From Acidobacteriota bacterium (lineage in GTDB: Bacteria; Acidobacteriota; Terriglobia; Terriglobales; Acidobacteriaceae): DNA of 64,000 bases. A model generated the notes under the pieces. It had not been told where the DNA came from and searched no databases. It saw nothing but the letters and a program-made list of their open reading frames with translations. A program made the translations under genes and the position numbers. Location of the stretch: the NCBI GenBank assembly GCA_021792135.1, contig JAJYVF010000024.1:19855-83854 (forward strand). Reading direction: 5' to 3'. Shown here piece after piece: positions 17,577 through 26,288 of the stretch; the stretch's first letter is position 1, and every line of letters begins with the position of its first letter.

Positions 17577-19346
17577 TTACAGCGTGTACCGCTCGGCCGC
17601 GATCATCTCTTCGGCAACAGCCCGTCCGATGGCTACCGTATTCACCGGGTCGTGTTTGGCCAGACGGCGGAAGATCGTCATCTGGGTGCGCAGCATATCG
17701 CCTTCGGCCACCGCTGCCAGGATCCGTTCGGCGGAATCCTCGATGATGCGGAAGGAGCGCGCAGCGCTCAGCTGCGCGAGGCTGATGGCGATCTGGCTGC
17801 GGCTGCCAAACTTTTCCGCGCGCAGGACAGCGGATTCCATGAGCAGAATTTCGACCAGCATATCCGCCAGCGCGCCCATGATCTCCTGCTGATCCTGCAG
17901 GTTCGTTGGATACTTCTGGCTGGCCGCACCGGAACAAAAAAGTCCCAGCTTCTTTGCGGCTGCAACCAGCGCCTTTTCGGCGGCTAACGGTCCTGTCGCT
18001 TCGCTGCGCGCGGCCGGTCCCGCCATCACTTCGTCCATCACTTTGCCGATGGCCGGCAGCAGCGGCAGCCGCCCCTGCATTGCCCGTCGCAGCAAAAATC
18101 CGGTGATGATCAGGCGGTTGATTTCGTTGGTGCCTTCAAAGATGCGGTTGATGCGCGCATCCCGGTAAGCGCGCTCCGCCGGGTATTCCTCGACATAGCC
18201 GTATCCGCCGTAAATCTGCACACAGGAGTCGACGCCGCGCTCCAGCATCTCCGAACACCAGACCTTCACAATCGAGCACTCAACGGCATATTCCTCGATG
18301 CGCTTCTGCACATCCGCGGCGGGCGCGTCCGCGGGAAGGGCGGAGAGGGCCGCGTCAATCGCTCCCACGACGCGATAAACAAGCGCTTCTCCCGCGAAGA
18401 TGTCTGCCGCAGCACGAGCAATCTTTTCGTGAACAAGCCCGAACGACGTGATCGGCTTGCCAAAGGCCATGCGCTGCTTTCCATAGCGAATCGTGTTGCG
18501 CAGCGTGTGACGCGCACCGCCCACAGCCGCGGCTCCCAATTTGTAACGGCCGACATTCAGAATATTGAACGCGATGTGGTGCCCCTTGCCGGCTTCTCCC
18601 AGCAGGTTCTCAACAGGGATTGCGCAGTCGGAGAGCACCAGTGGACAGGTAGAGGAACCGCGAATCCCGAGTTTGTGCTCTTCCGCCCCGATGGTGAGTC
18701 CCGGCGTATTCCTGTCCACCAGAAAAGCCGAAAACTGCTCGCCGTCAATCTTTGCGAAAACGATGAACAGGTCAGCGAATCCGGCATTCGAGATCCACAT
18801 CTTTTCGCCGTTCAGCATGTATTGCCTGCCGTCAGGCGAGAGACGAGCCTGGGCGCGGATGTTCATGGCATCGGAGCCGGACGAGGACTCGGAAAGGGCA
18901 TAAGCAGCGATCCATTCTCCCGATGCCAGCTTCGGCAGGTACTTCTCCTTCTGCGCCGAAGTGCCGTACCAGATCACGGGCAGCGTGCCGATTCCTGTAT
19001 GTGCGCTGATGCTCACCGAGAAGCTGGCGCAGACGGCGATGCGATCGGCGACCAGTGCGGAGGTCACCTTATCGAGAGCCAGGCCGCCATAGCCTTCAGG
19101 GATATCGACGGCCAGCAGTCCAAGCTGACCGGCCTCCAGCAGAAGTTCACGCGTGACAGCGAAATCCTTCGCTTCGATCTCGGAAATGCGCGGCATGATC
19201 GATCTTTCTGCGAACTCGGCTGTGGCGCGCGCGATCTCCTGCTGTTCTTCGGAGAAGTCTTCGGGAGTGAAGATGTCTTCGGGCGCGGCGTTCTCCAGCA
19301 GAAAGCTGCCGCCACTGACGATTTTGGGAACGGAAATGCTGGTCAT
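17577..19346 (-). CDS. fadE: Long-form acyl-CoA dehydrogenase of the fadNAE set
   Basis: A 589-residue FAD enzyme for the first step of beta-oxidation. Core motifs are AYALSESSSGSDAM, the IRGSSTCPLVLSDC block and the catalytic Glu404 in FEGTNEINR. About 150 extra C-terminal helical residues match the length of Bacillus subtilis FadE rather than short-chain enzymes. ATG at 19346 has CGGAG eight bases upstream; the frame open to 19529 is not part of the family. Gene order fadN-fadA-fadE is the same as in the B. subtilis fadNAE operon, but here a PIN-domain remnant separates fadA and fadE. Confidence 0.92.
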   Translation of the reverse strand: MTSISVPKIVSGGSFLLENAAPEDIFTPEDFSEEQQEIARATAEFAERSIMPRISEIEAKDFAVTRELLLEAGQLGLLAVDIPEGYGGLALDKVTSALVADRIAVCASFSVSISAHTGIGTLPVIWYGTSAQKEKYLPKLASGEWIAAYALSESSSGSDAMNIRAQARLSPDGRQYMLNGEKMWISNAGFADLFIVFAKIDGEQFSAFLVDRNTPGLTIGAEEHKLGIRGSSTCPLVLSDCAIPVENLLGEAGKGHHIAFNILNVGRYKLGAAAVGGARHTLRNTIRYGKQRMAFGKPITSFGLVHEKIARAAADIFAGEALVYRVVGAIDAALSALPADAPAADVQKRIEEYAVECSIVKVWCSEMLERGVDSCVQIYGGYGYVEEYPAERAYRDARINRIFEGTNEINRLIITGFLLRRAMQGRLPLLPAIGKVMDEVMAGPAARSEATGPLAAEKALVAAAKKLGLFCSGAASQKYPTNLQDQQEIMGALADMLVEILLMESAVLRAEKFGSRSQIAISLAQLSAARSFRIIEDSAERILAAVAEGDMLRTQMTIFRRLAKHDPVNTVAIGRAVAEEMIAAERYTL

Positions 19347-19387
19347 GACAGAACTCCGAATAGAAGATCCTACGCCGATCAGTTGAA

Positions 19388-19516
19388 TCAGGTGGTCCTG
19401 AGCCCCGCGGCTTTGGCGAGTTTCGCCTGGCGCTCGTCGAAGGTCCAGAACCTGTTGGCCTTTAGCTCCATTGCACAGGCAACGTGAAGCGAATCGAGCG
19501 TTCGTGCGCCAAGCTG
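19388..19516 (-). pseudogene. PIN-domain (VapC-like) C-terminal remnant
   Basis: About 40 residues in frame, GARTLDSLHVACAMEL then ANRFWTFDERQAKLAKAAGL, match the last part of PIN-domain ribonuclease toxins (the [S/T]LDxLH helix and the TFDxRQ acidic motif). There is no N-terminal half: the upstream frame runs into the fadA 3' end (residues before GART show no PIN similarity), so the first catalytic Asp and Glu are gone. No antitoxin is visible next to it. It is best read as a decayed toxin gene stranded within the fad operon. Confidence 0.72.
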
Positions 19517-19607
19517 CGCGCCAGAGCAAGGATGCATCGCCTTGCCCGCAACCGTTTTCGGCGGAATTCCACGCCGGTTCATGAAGGAGTTCCGGCGCAT
19601 TCGCCCG

Positions 19608-20780
19608 TTATGCGAGCCGCTCGAAAACCCCTGCCGCGCCCATCCCGCCGCCGACACACATCGTCACCAGCCCATAGCGCACTTTGCGCCGTCTGAGTTC
19701 GCTGAGGAGAGTCGCCGTGAGCTTCGCTCCGGTGCATCCCAGCGGATGCCCAAGGGCAATGGCCCCTCCATGCACATTGAGTTTTGCCGGGTCGAATTCA
19801 AGCTGGCGCACCACCGCTAGCGACTGCGCCGCAAAAGCTTCGTTCAGTTCAATCAGCTCGATCTGCTCCAGGCTAAGCCCGGCCAGCTTCAGAGCCTTTG
19901 GCACCGCATGGACCGGTCCCATGCCCATCTCCTCCGGATCGCAGCCGGCATACGCATAGGCGACAAAGCGGGCCAGTGGCTGAATCCTCAGCAGCGCTGC
20001 GCGCTCGGCGGACATGACGACCGCCGCCGCCGCGCCGTCGGAGGTCTGCGAGGAATTGCCGGCCGTTACAACACCATGAGCATGAAAGGCCGGCGGCAAT
20101 TTCGCCAGCGCTTCGTAGCTGCTGTCGGCCCGCGGACCTTCATCTTCGCGAAACTCTGTTTTGGGTTTGCCATCGCCGTTGGGCGTGGAGAGTGTAACCG
20201 GAACCGGCACAATCTCATCGGCAAAGAGTCCATCCCGGATGGCAGCCAGGGCTTTCTCGTGGCTTGCCAGGGCGAAGCGGTCGGAGTCCTCGCGAGAGAT
20301 GCCGTAGTGTTTGGCTACGCGCTCGGCGGTGAGGCCCATCGAGAGGTACGAGCTCGGATGATTTTCCACGAGCCACGGATTGACCGCCAGCTTGTTGCCG
20401 CCCATGGGCACGAACGACATCGATTCGGCGCCTCCGGCGACGATCACCTCGGCGCTGCCGCTGCGGATACGCTCCGCAGCCAGGGCGATGGCCTGGAGGC
20501 CGGAGGCGCAGAAGCGGTTGATGGTCATGGCCGCGGTTTCGACAGGCAGCTTTGCCCGCAGCATCGCAATGCGGGCCAGGTTCATACCCTGCTCCGCTTC
20601 GGGCATGGCGCAGCCGAGGATCACATCGTCGACTTCATGCACATCGAGCTGCGGCACGCGATCGAGCGCACCGCGGAGTGCGATCGCGGCCAGGTCGTCG
20701 GGGCGGGTGAAGCGCAGGGCTCCCCGCGGCGCTTTGCCCACCGCGGTACGAACGGCGCTCACGATGACGGCATCTCTCAT
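19608..20780 (-). CDS. fadA: Acetyl-CoA acyltransferase (3-ketoacyl-CoA thiolase)
   Basis: A 390-residue thiolase that cleaves 3-ketoacyl-CoA in the last beta-oxidation step. The nucleophile is Cys91 in NRFCASGLQ; the second active-site blocks are [16 protein letters not shown] (His) and [12 protein letters not shown] (Cys near the C-terminus). GEN-type [11 protein letters not shown] is also present. ATG at 20780 follows GGGAG. It starts ten bases after the fadN stop, so they are co-transcribed. Confidence 0.94.
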   Translation of the reverse strand: MRDAVIVSAVRTAVGKAPRGALRFTRPDDLAAIALRGALDRVPQLDVHEVDDVILGCAMPEAEQGMNLARIAMLRAKLPVETAAMTINRFCASGLQAIALAAERIRSGSAEVIVAGGAESMSFVPMGGNKLAVNPWLVENHPSSYLSMGLTAERVAKHYGISREDSDRFALASHEKALAAIRDGLFADEIVPVPVTLSTPNGDGKPKTEFREDEGPRADSSYEALAKLPPAFHAHGVVTAGNSSQTSDGAAAAVVMSAERAALLRIQPLARFVAYAYAGCDPEEMGMGPVHAVPKALKLAGLSLEQIELIELNEAFAAQSLAVVRQLEFDPAKLNVHGGAIALGHPLGCTGAKLTATLLSELRRRKVRYGLVTMCVGGGMGAAGVFERLA

Positions 20781-20789
20781 GTCGGCTCC

Positions 20790-23228
20790 CTAGTTCCTCA
20801 GCGGTTTTCCGGTTTTCAGGGTGTAGGCGATGCGTTCCTGCGTCCGGCGTTCGCCGCAGAGCGAGAGGAAGTGCTCCAGCTCGAGATCGAGGAGGTACTG
20901 TTCGCTGACCGGAGTGCCGGATGTGATGGCGCCTCCACAAAGCACCTCAGCAAGATGCGTCGCGACCTTCACATCGTGGTCGCTGGCATGTTCTCCTTCG
21001 CGCATCGTGTAAATGCCCAGGCGGAGTGCGGCGAGCACGCTTTCCCCGGGTGCAGGCATATCGGTGACGGGAAGCGGCGGGCGATAGCCTGTTTCGGCCA
21101 GGGCGATCGCCTGTGCCATGGCATCGTGCAGCAGGCGGTCGCGGTTCATGCTAATGCCGTCAGAACTGCGAAGAAGCTGCAGCTGCCGCGCCTCGTACGC
21201 TGAGGTGGAAACCCTGGCGAGGGCCATGTTCTCGAAGACGAGGCGCATCCAGTGGTGCAACTCGACCGAATCCGCTCGGGGCTGCGCAGGAATTCGCGCG
21301 TTCCTGATCGCCCGCAGCGTCATCTCCTTGCATCCGCCTCCCGCGGGAATCAGACCCACTCCCGTTTCCACCAGTCCTGTATAGAGTTCGAGATACGCCT
21401 GCCGTTTGGCGGCATGCAGCGACACCTCCGTTCCGCCGCCCAGGCATAATCCGAACGGCGCCGCGACCACCGGGCAGGGACAGAACTTGATCGCCTGCGT
21501 CATCTGCTGAAAGGCGCGAATGTAGAACCGAATCTCGTCCCACTCCTCATCCTGCGCGGCCAGCAGCAGCTGGACCAGGTTCGCTCCCGCCGAGAAATTC
21601 GTTGCGTCATTGGTGATCACGAACCCGCGAAAGTTGCGCACCGCGTTGCCTGCGGGATCGAGCGTCTGCCGCAGAAATGTAACGATGTCGGTGCCCAGCG
21701 CATTCATCTTCGTGTGGAACTCAATGCATGCGATGCCATCACCCACATCGATCAGAGAAGCGCCCGGATTCTCCGCGACGACTCCGCCGGAACGCTTGGC
21801 GCGCCGCAGCGTCACCACGGCCGAAGGGGCTTCCACCGGGAGATAACCCCCGGACTTCGGATCGAAATATTCAGCCCCGCTGCTGCGGTACCAGGAACCA
21901 TCGTTCGCTGCTGACAGCTTCTCGACAGTCGCCGGAATCGCGTATCCCTGGTCGCGCATTTTCGTTACGGTCTCACGCACTCCAGCGGCATCCCACATTT
22001 CGAAAGGCCCCAGGTCCCAGTTGAACCCGGCCCGCATGGCGCGATCGATATCCGCGACGCTGTCGGTAATCTCGCCAATACGGTTGGCCGCATAGAGCCA
22101 CAGTTCCGGCAGGATGCCCCAGTAAAACGCCGCCGCCTTGTCTTTCTCCGGATTTCCGCCGAGCAGCGCACGGATCCGCTCCGGAAGAGCTTCGATGTTC
22201 CTCGCAACATCGAGCGCAGGGAACCTGGGCTTCTGCGCGGCGCGGTACTCCAGGGCCGCAATATCGAGTACCAGCCGCTCCTCGCCTGCTGAGCCTTTCT
22301 GCCTGCGATAAAAGCCCTGGCCGGTCTTATCGCCGAACCATCTGCGTGCCAGCATCTGCTCCAGAAATTCCGGGAGGGTCAGGTCGCTGCGCTCATCTCT
22401 TGTATTCGCGGTGAAGTTGCGGACCACGCTGCCGAGCACATCGAGGCCGACCATATCCCCGAGGCGGAAGGTTCCCGTTTTCGGCCAGCCCAGTGGCTTG
22501 CCGGTGAGGGCGTCGACTTCCTCGATGCTGAGCCCCATCCGCTGCATCACCCGGATCGTATTCAGGATGGCAAAGGCCCCAATCCGGTTGGCGACGAAGT
22601 TTGGGCGGTCGTTCGCAGGCACCACAGTCTTGCCAAGATGAAGCTCAGCAAATCGGGCAACCGAAGCGAGAGCCTCAGGGTCGGTCTCCGGAGCCGCAAT
22701 GATCTCCAGCAGTTGCATATAACGCGGAGGGTTGAAAAAATGCGTGCCGAACCAGCGGCTGCGTCGTTCCGCAGGCAGTACCACGGCGATTTCACCGACG
22801 GGCAGCCCGCTGGTGTTGGTGGTCAGCATCGCATCCGGCCGCAGATGAGGGACGACGCGGGCCAGCAGCGCCTGCTTGATCTGCAGATTCTCGGCGACAG
22901 CTTCAATGATCCAGTCGCAGTCCTTCAGCTTCGACAGGTCCTCGTCGAAGTTCCCGATGCTGATTCGCCCGGCGAATTCCGGAGAGGCCAGAGCCGGGGG
23001 CTTCGCCTTCTTCAGGGCTTCCAGAGCCTGTGCGGTCAGCCGGTTCGGTTCGCCGCTCTGGGCCATATCCAGCAGCAGTACGGGAAATCCGGCGTTGGCG
23101 ATATGAGCTGCGATGCGTGATCCCATGGTTCCGGCGCCCAGGACAGCAATGCGGCGGATGGTATAGGCCAAGGGCGCGCTCTGCCATGTTGCAGAGCGGG
23201 TGCTTTCAGTGGTGATTGCGGAGTGCAT
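20790..23228 (-). CDS. fadN: 3-hydroxyacyl-CoA dehydrogenase / enoyl-CoA hydratase fusion
   Basis: An 812-residue bifunctional enzyme for steps two and three of beta-oxidation. The hydroxyacyl-CoA dehydrogenase comes first (NAD motif VLGAGTMGSRIAAHIANAG near residue 30, NTSGLPVGEI, and the HFFNPP catalytic His region), with the crotonase domain from about residue 500 (NFSAGANLVQLLLAAQ, APFGLCLGGGTE oxyanion loop). This order is opposite to E. coli FadB/FadJ and the same as B. subtilis FadN. ATG at 23228 is used; an upstream GTG-like extension to 23261 adds 11 residues without similarity. Confidence 0.93.
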   Translation of the reverse strand: MHSAITTESTRSATWQSAPLAYTIRRIAVLGAGTMGSRIAAHIANAGFPVLLLDMAQSGEPNRLTAQALEALKKAKPPALASPEFAGRISIGNFDEDLSKLKDCDWIIEAVAENLQIKQALLARVVPHLRPDAMLTTNTSGLPVGEIAVVLPAERRSRWFGTHFFNPPRYMQLLEIIAAPETDPEALASVARFAELHLGKTVVPANDRPNFVANRIGAFAILNTIRVMQRMGLSIEEVDALTGKPLGWPKTGTFRLGDMVGLDVLGSVVRNFTANTRDERSDLTLPEFLEQMLARRWFGDKTGQGFYRRQKGSAGEERLVLDIAALEYRAAQKPRFPALDVARNIEALPERIRALLGGNPEKDKAAAFYWGILPELWLYAANRIGEITDSVADIDRAMRAGFNWDLGPFEMWDAAGVRETVTKMRDQGYAIPATVEKLSAANDGSWYRSSGAEYFDPKSGGYLPVEAPSAVVTLRRAKRSGGVVAENPGASLIDVGDGIACIEFHTKMNALGTDIVTFLRQTLDPAGNAVRNFRGFVITNDATNFSAGANLVQLLLAAQDEEWDEIRFYIRAFQQMTQAIKFCPCPVVAAPFGLCLGGGTEVSLHAAKRQAYLELYTGLVETGVGLIPAGGGCKEMTLRAIRNARIPAQPRADSVELHHWMRLVFENMALARVSTSAYEARQLQLLRSSDGISMNRDRLLHDAMAQAIALAETGYRPPLPVTDMPAPGESVLAALRLGIYTMREGEHASDHDVKVATHLAEVLCGGAITSGTPVSEQYLLDLELEHFLSLCGERRTQERIAYTLKTGKPLRN

Positions 23229-23302
23229 CAGGGATTCTCTCGAACGGCGATTCTGAACCAACAGAACACCCTACCTGATTCGGGTCCTCTTTGGCTTGCG
23301 CT

Positions 23303-23343
23303 GCGAATCCACGCCAGGAGTTGGAACCGCCCAACGGATTCGC
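23303..23343. repeat. Inverted repeat upstream of fadN
   Basis: GCGAATCC (23303-23310) is repeated as its reverse complement GGATTCGC (23336-23343). An inner GTTGG/CCAAC pair adjoins the second arm, so the 3' side is a continuous 13-base strand and the 5' side has a nine-base bulge. It sits 75 bases upstream of the fadN start, in the fadN-HU intergenic region, and could be a regulator site or an RNA hairpin in the leader. No T-tract follows on either strand. Confidence 0.45.
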
Positions 23344-23456
23344 AATGTTCAGGATTTGCGCGAGTCAGCACCGAGCCGTGCGCCCGGAACGGCAGGAGCA
23401 CGACCCGACCATCGGGGGAAGTGCCCGCCCCATGTACGCTCCTGCTGGAAGTGCAA

Positions 23457-23813
23457 CTAAGCCGAAGGTGTTTCAGGTTCCGAATTGCCGTCTGCGGCTG
23501 TTGCGGGTGCTGCGCTGGGCTGTTCCTGAGACTTGGCCGGCGGGTTCACCAGATCGCGCAATTCCTTGCTGGGCTTGAAGTAGGGGACCTTTTTTGCGGG
23601 GACTTCCACGCGCGTGCCGGTTTTGGGGTTGCGTCCAATGCGAGGCTTGCGCTGGCGGATGCGAAAGCTGCCAAACCCGCGAATTTCGATCTTGTCGCCC
23701 GAACGCAGGGCGCCGATGACGGAGTCGAAGATCGTATCGACGATGACTTCACTGTCGCGCCGCGTGAGATCGCCCAACTTGGTCACTTCCTCAACAAGGT
23801 CGGCTTTTGTCAT
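23457..23813 (-). CDS. HU/IHF family DNA-binding protein
   Basis: A 118-residue nucleoid protein. The first 92 residues are a complete HU fold: MTKADLVEEVTKLGDLTRRD, then GDKIEIRGFGSFRIRQRKPRIGRNP, the DNA-inserting loop (RNPKTG), and FKPSKELRDLV. An extra Pro/Ala/Glu-rich tail of about 25 residues (PAKSQEQPSAAPATAADG) is unusual for HU. ATG at 23813 follows the in-frame upstream frame that lacks similarity. The subunit type (HU versus IHF-alpha) is undecided. Divergent overlap is absent; SppA lies upstream on the same strand, 162 bases away. Confidence 0.93.
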   Translation of the reverse strand: MTKADLVEEVTKLGDLTRRDSEVIVDTIFDSVIGALRSGDKIEIRGFGSFRIRQRKPRIGRNPKTGTRVEVPAKKVPYFKPSKELRDLVNPPAKSQEQPSAAPATAADGNSEPETPSA

Positions 23814-23975
23814 GGTGAGAGTCGCTCCCGTTTTGTTGACCCCTGCTAACCATACTAGATGCAATCTCTTCCGGTTGCATAGTCTGGCGGTGGGTGCGTG
23901 TGGATAGCCTGAAAGCTCCCGCGGCCCCGGAGGGTCGTCCTTCAGGCATGCCCCGGGGAGATCAGGAAGCACCCT

Positions 23976-24938
23976 TCAGCGCCACAGGAAATAGAAACCG
24001 GCATGCCGTTCCATCAGCCTCCCTGGATCCGGGAACAGATCGTCAGCGTCGGAGGTAAGCAGGCCCCAGAGGGTTCGGTGCCGCACGCGGGCTTTCACCA
24101 TGCTCGGCTCGCCGGAGATGCCGACCGACTTCGCCGTCGCCAGCAGCGCATCCCGAAATCCCCCTGCGGCGTCGATGAGGTGCAGGGGCAGAGCCTGTTC
24201 GCCGGTCCAGACCTGTCCGGTAGCAAGCGAGCGTATCTGATTCGCCGGCAGATGGCGTCCCGATGCCACATCGCTGATGAACTGACCATACATGTTGTCG
24301 ACAAGTCCCTGAAAATAGGCCTTTTCCTGGGGTGTCATCGGGCGCGTTGGGTCACCAGCATCCTTGAGGGCTCCGGCGTTGATGACCTCAGGTTTCAGTT
24401 TCGCCCACTGCATGAGGTTCCCGTAATTGGTCCATTCCATGATGACCCCGATCGATCCCACCACGCTGGCGTCGTTCGCATAGATCTTTGTCGCCCCGGA
24501 TGCGATATAGTAGGCTCCACTGGCTCCGACGCTCTCGATGGACGCGACAATCGGTTTCTTCTTCTCGTCGCGGATGCGCCGGACCTCGTGATAAATTTCC
24601 TGCGAAGGCGCTGCAGCTCCCCCCGGCGAGTCGATGTGGAGAATGATGGCCTTGATGGAGCCGTCCTGGTTGAACTTGCGCAACTGGTCCACGATGGTGT
24701 CCGCCGAGGTAATGACTCCGTCGATGTCCACCACCGCGATGTTCCCCCCGGAGGCCGCAAATCCGAGGCCCGGGCCCCCCAGAGATCGTGCCACCGCAAG
24801 AATGAGCAGACTCACCACCGTCAGTAATCCCGCAAACAGACCGCAGGCCAGCAGGACCCAGGTCCATACCGCCCGGCGCGGTCTGGAAGTTTGTACCGGG
24901 GTGGCCTGGGCGGCGGTGTTTTCAGCAGGATCGACCAT
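23976..24938 (-). CDS. sppA: Signal peptide peptidase SppA (short, S49 family)
   Basis: A 320-residue membrane-anchored serine protease that degrades cleaved signal peptides. One N-terminal membrane helix (residues 25-50) precedes the catalytic domain. The dyad is visible: Ser140 in GASGAYYIASG and Lys192 in GALKDAGDP, a 52-residue spacing equal to that of the B. subtilis Ser147/Lys199 dyad. DSPGG at about residue 103 forms the oxyanion region. The length matches the single-domain (Bacillus-type) form. ATG at 24938; the frame open to 24995 adds unsupported residues. Confidence 0.93.
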   Translation of the reverse strand: MVDPAENTAAQATPVQTSRPRRAVWTWVLLACGLFAGLLTVVSLLILAVARSLGGPGLGFAASGGNIAVVDIDGVITSADTIVDQLRKFNQDGSIKAIILHIDSPGGAAAPSQEIYHEVRRIRDEKKKPIVASIESVGASGAYYIASGATKIYANDASVVGSIGVIMEWTNYGNLMQWAKLKPEVINAGALKDAGDPTRPMTPQEKAYFQGLVDNMYGQFISDVASGRHLPANQIRSLATGQVWTGEQALPLHLIDAAGGFRDALLATAKSVGISGEPSMVKARVRHRTLWGLLTSDADDLFPDPGRLMERHAGFYFLWR

Positions 24939-25124
24939 AGCGGCGAGTGTAGCACCGCGAATCGTGCCTGCGGCATGTAACCTCCGGCGCTGCAAATGCT
25001 TCCAGCACGTGGTTTCTGAGAGGCGCTATGATGAGGGAGGAACCAGGCAACTGCTTTGGTCCTGTGGAAAGGAGCGGGTCTGTTCGCCACGGGTGCATTG
25101 CCGGAGGAGATCGGCGGGGCCATT

Positions 25125-25916
25125 GTGAATCCGCAATACAGCATCGTCATCCCGGCTTACAACGAAAGCGCGCGCATAGGCGGTGCCCTGGCGGATGTCC
25201 TGCGCATTCTGGACGAGAAGCACTGGAACGCCGAAGTCATCGTCGTGAATGACGGCTCCGTCGATGAGACCGCTCAGATTGTCGGGAGTTTCGCGGCGCG
25301 TGACCGGCGGGTGAGGCTGATCGAGAATCCAAAGAACTGCGGCAAGGGCTACAGCGTCCGCAACGGCCTGCTGCACGGCATCGGCGACATCGTTATGTTT
25401 ACCGATGCAGATCTGTCTGCTCCGATGGAGGAGGCAGAGCGACTTTTCGCCGCCATCCGCGAAGGCGCGGACGTGGCCATCGGCTCGCGCTGGCTGGATC
25501 GCAGCCGGCAGACGATCCATCAGCCGCTCTACCGGCAGATTTTCGGCCGCTGCTTCAACCTGGTGACCCGCATGGTGATGCGGCTGCCCTTTGCCGACAC
25601 CCAGTGTGGATTCAAGGCCTTCCGCCGCGGTGCCGCGCAAACCATCTTTCAGCTGCAGCGCATCGAGCGCTGGGGCTTCGATCCCGAGATTCTGTTCATT
25701 GCCCTGAAGCGCGGATACCAGGTCCGCGAAGTGCCGGTGAGCTGGGGGCACGATGAGCGGACGCGCATCAGTTACCTGCGGGACGGTATCAAGATGCTGG
25801 AGGAGTTGATCTACGTTCGCTGGAACTCGCTGATCGGCGTCTACAACCGGGAGGTGACCGAAATCGTGCCGGAGCGGGGAATGGGGCAAAACGCTACCTT
25901 CAAGCGTCCGGTCTAA
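25125..25916 (+). CDS. Family 2 glycosyltransferase (dolichyl/undecaprenyl-phosphate glucosyltransferase-like)
   Basis: A 263-residue cytoplasmic GT-A fold enzyme. YSIVIPAYNESARI opens the domain; VVNDGSVDET and TDADLSAP (the DxD metal site near residue 92) bind the nucleotide sugar; ADTQCGFKAFRR and WGFDPEILFIALKRGY match the subgroup that loads glucose or a similar sugar onto a polyprenyl phosphate. No membrane helices are seen. Start is uncertain: GTG 25125 with GGAGGA 17 bases upstream, or TTG 25056, which would add 23 residues. The acceptor is inferred only from the subgroup. Confidence 0.85.
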   Translation: MNPQYSIVIPAYNESARIGGALADVLRILDEKHWNAEVIVVNDGSVDETAQIVGSFAARDRRVRLIENPKNCGKGYSVRNGLLHGIGDIVMFTDADLSAPMEEAERLFAAIREGADVAIGSRWLDRSRQTIHQPLYRQIFGRCFNLVTRMVMRLPFADTQCGFKAFRRGAAQTIFQLQRIERWGFDPEILFIALKRGYQVREVPVSWGHDERTRISYLRDGIKMLEELIYVRWNSLIGVYNREVTEIVPERGMGQNATFKRPV

Positions 25917-26044
25917 GCGGCCCTTCCGGTTTCCCATCCGCACGAGTCTTCACTGAATTTTGGAGTGCAGTTCTGCGGTGGCGCGGCAACAAGGCCATCC
26001 GATCCAGTATGGGTTTGCGCGGCGAAGGCGCACAGATTCGGCAC

Positions 26045-26121
26045 TGGTGGCGGCGGATGGAATCGAACCATCGACCTTGGGGTTATGAATCCCACGCTCT
26101 AACCATCTGAGCTACGCCGCC
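26045..26121 (-). tRNA. tRNA with CAU anticodon, probably elongator tRNA-Met
   Basis: On the minus strand the sequence opens with GGCGGCG, pairing with CGCCGCC before discriminator A and an encoded CCA. The D arm is GCTC-loop-GAGC, the anticodon loop TTCATAA (anticodon CAT), the variable region AGGTC and the T arm GATGG-TTCGATT-CCATC. The anticodon stem TGGGA/CCCCA has an A-C mismatch at the pair next to the loop. The acceptor does not fit an initiator. tRNA-Ile2 (lysidine-modified CAU) is the main alternative. Confidence 0.93.
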
Positions 26122-26246
26122 GAAACAAGGAGGGGCAAGTTTCATGATACGAATGCGCCCGCAGCCGGTCAAACCCGCGCGCCGCCCTCCTGTCAACACC
26201 CTGTCCGATCATCCTTAGCCCCGCCCAAGCGTGTAAACTGACCAGC

Positions 26247-26262
26247 GGTAAATCGTTTTCCC
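26247..26262. promoter_or_regulatory. Possible LacI-family operator upstream of the GH31 gene
   Basis: GGTAAATCGTTTTCCC is an imperfect palindrome centred on CG (six of eight pairs match), the usual form of LacI-family operators. It lies 27 bases before the GH31 start, a position suited to repression. No LacI-type regulator gene is in the window, so the assignment is tentative. Confidence 0.3.
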
Positions 26263-26288
26263 AAAAACTGAAACGAGCAAACCTGGTC

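Noticed and set aside
19388..19516. An active toxin-antitoxin pair
   Set aside because: Only the C-terminal part of a PIN domain exists and no antitoxin gene flanks it.
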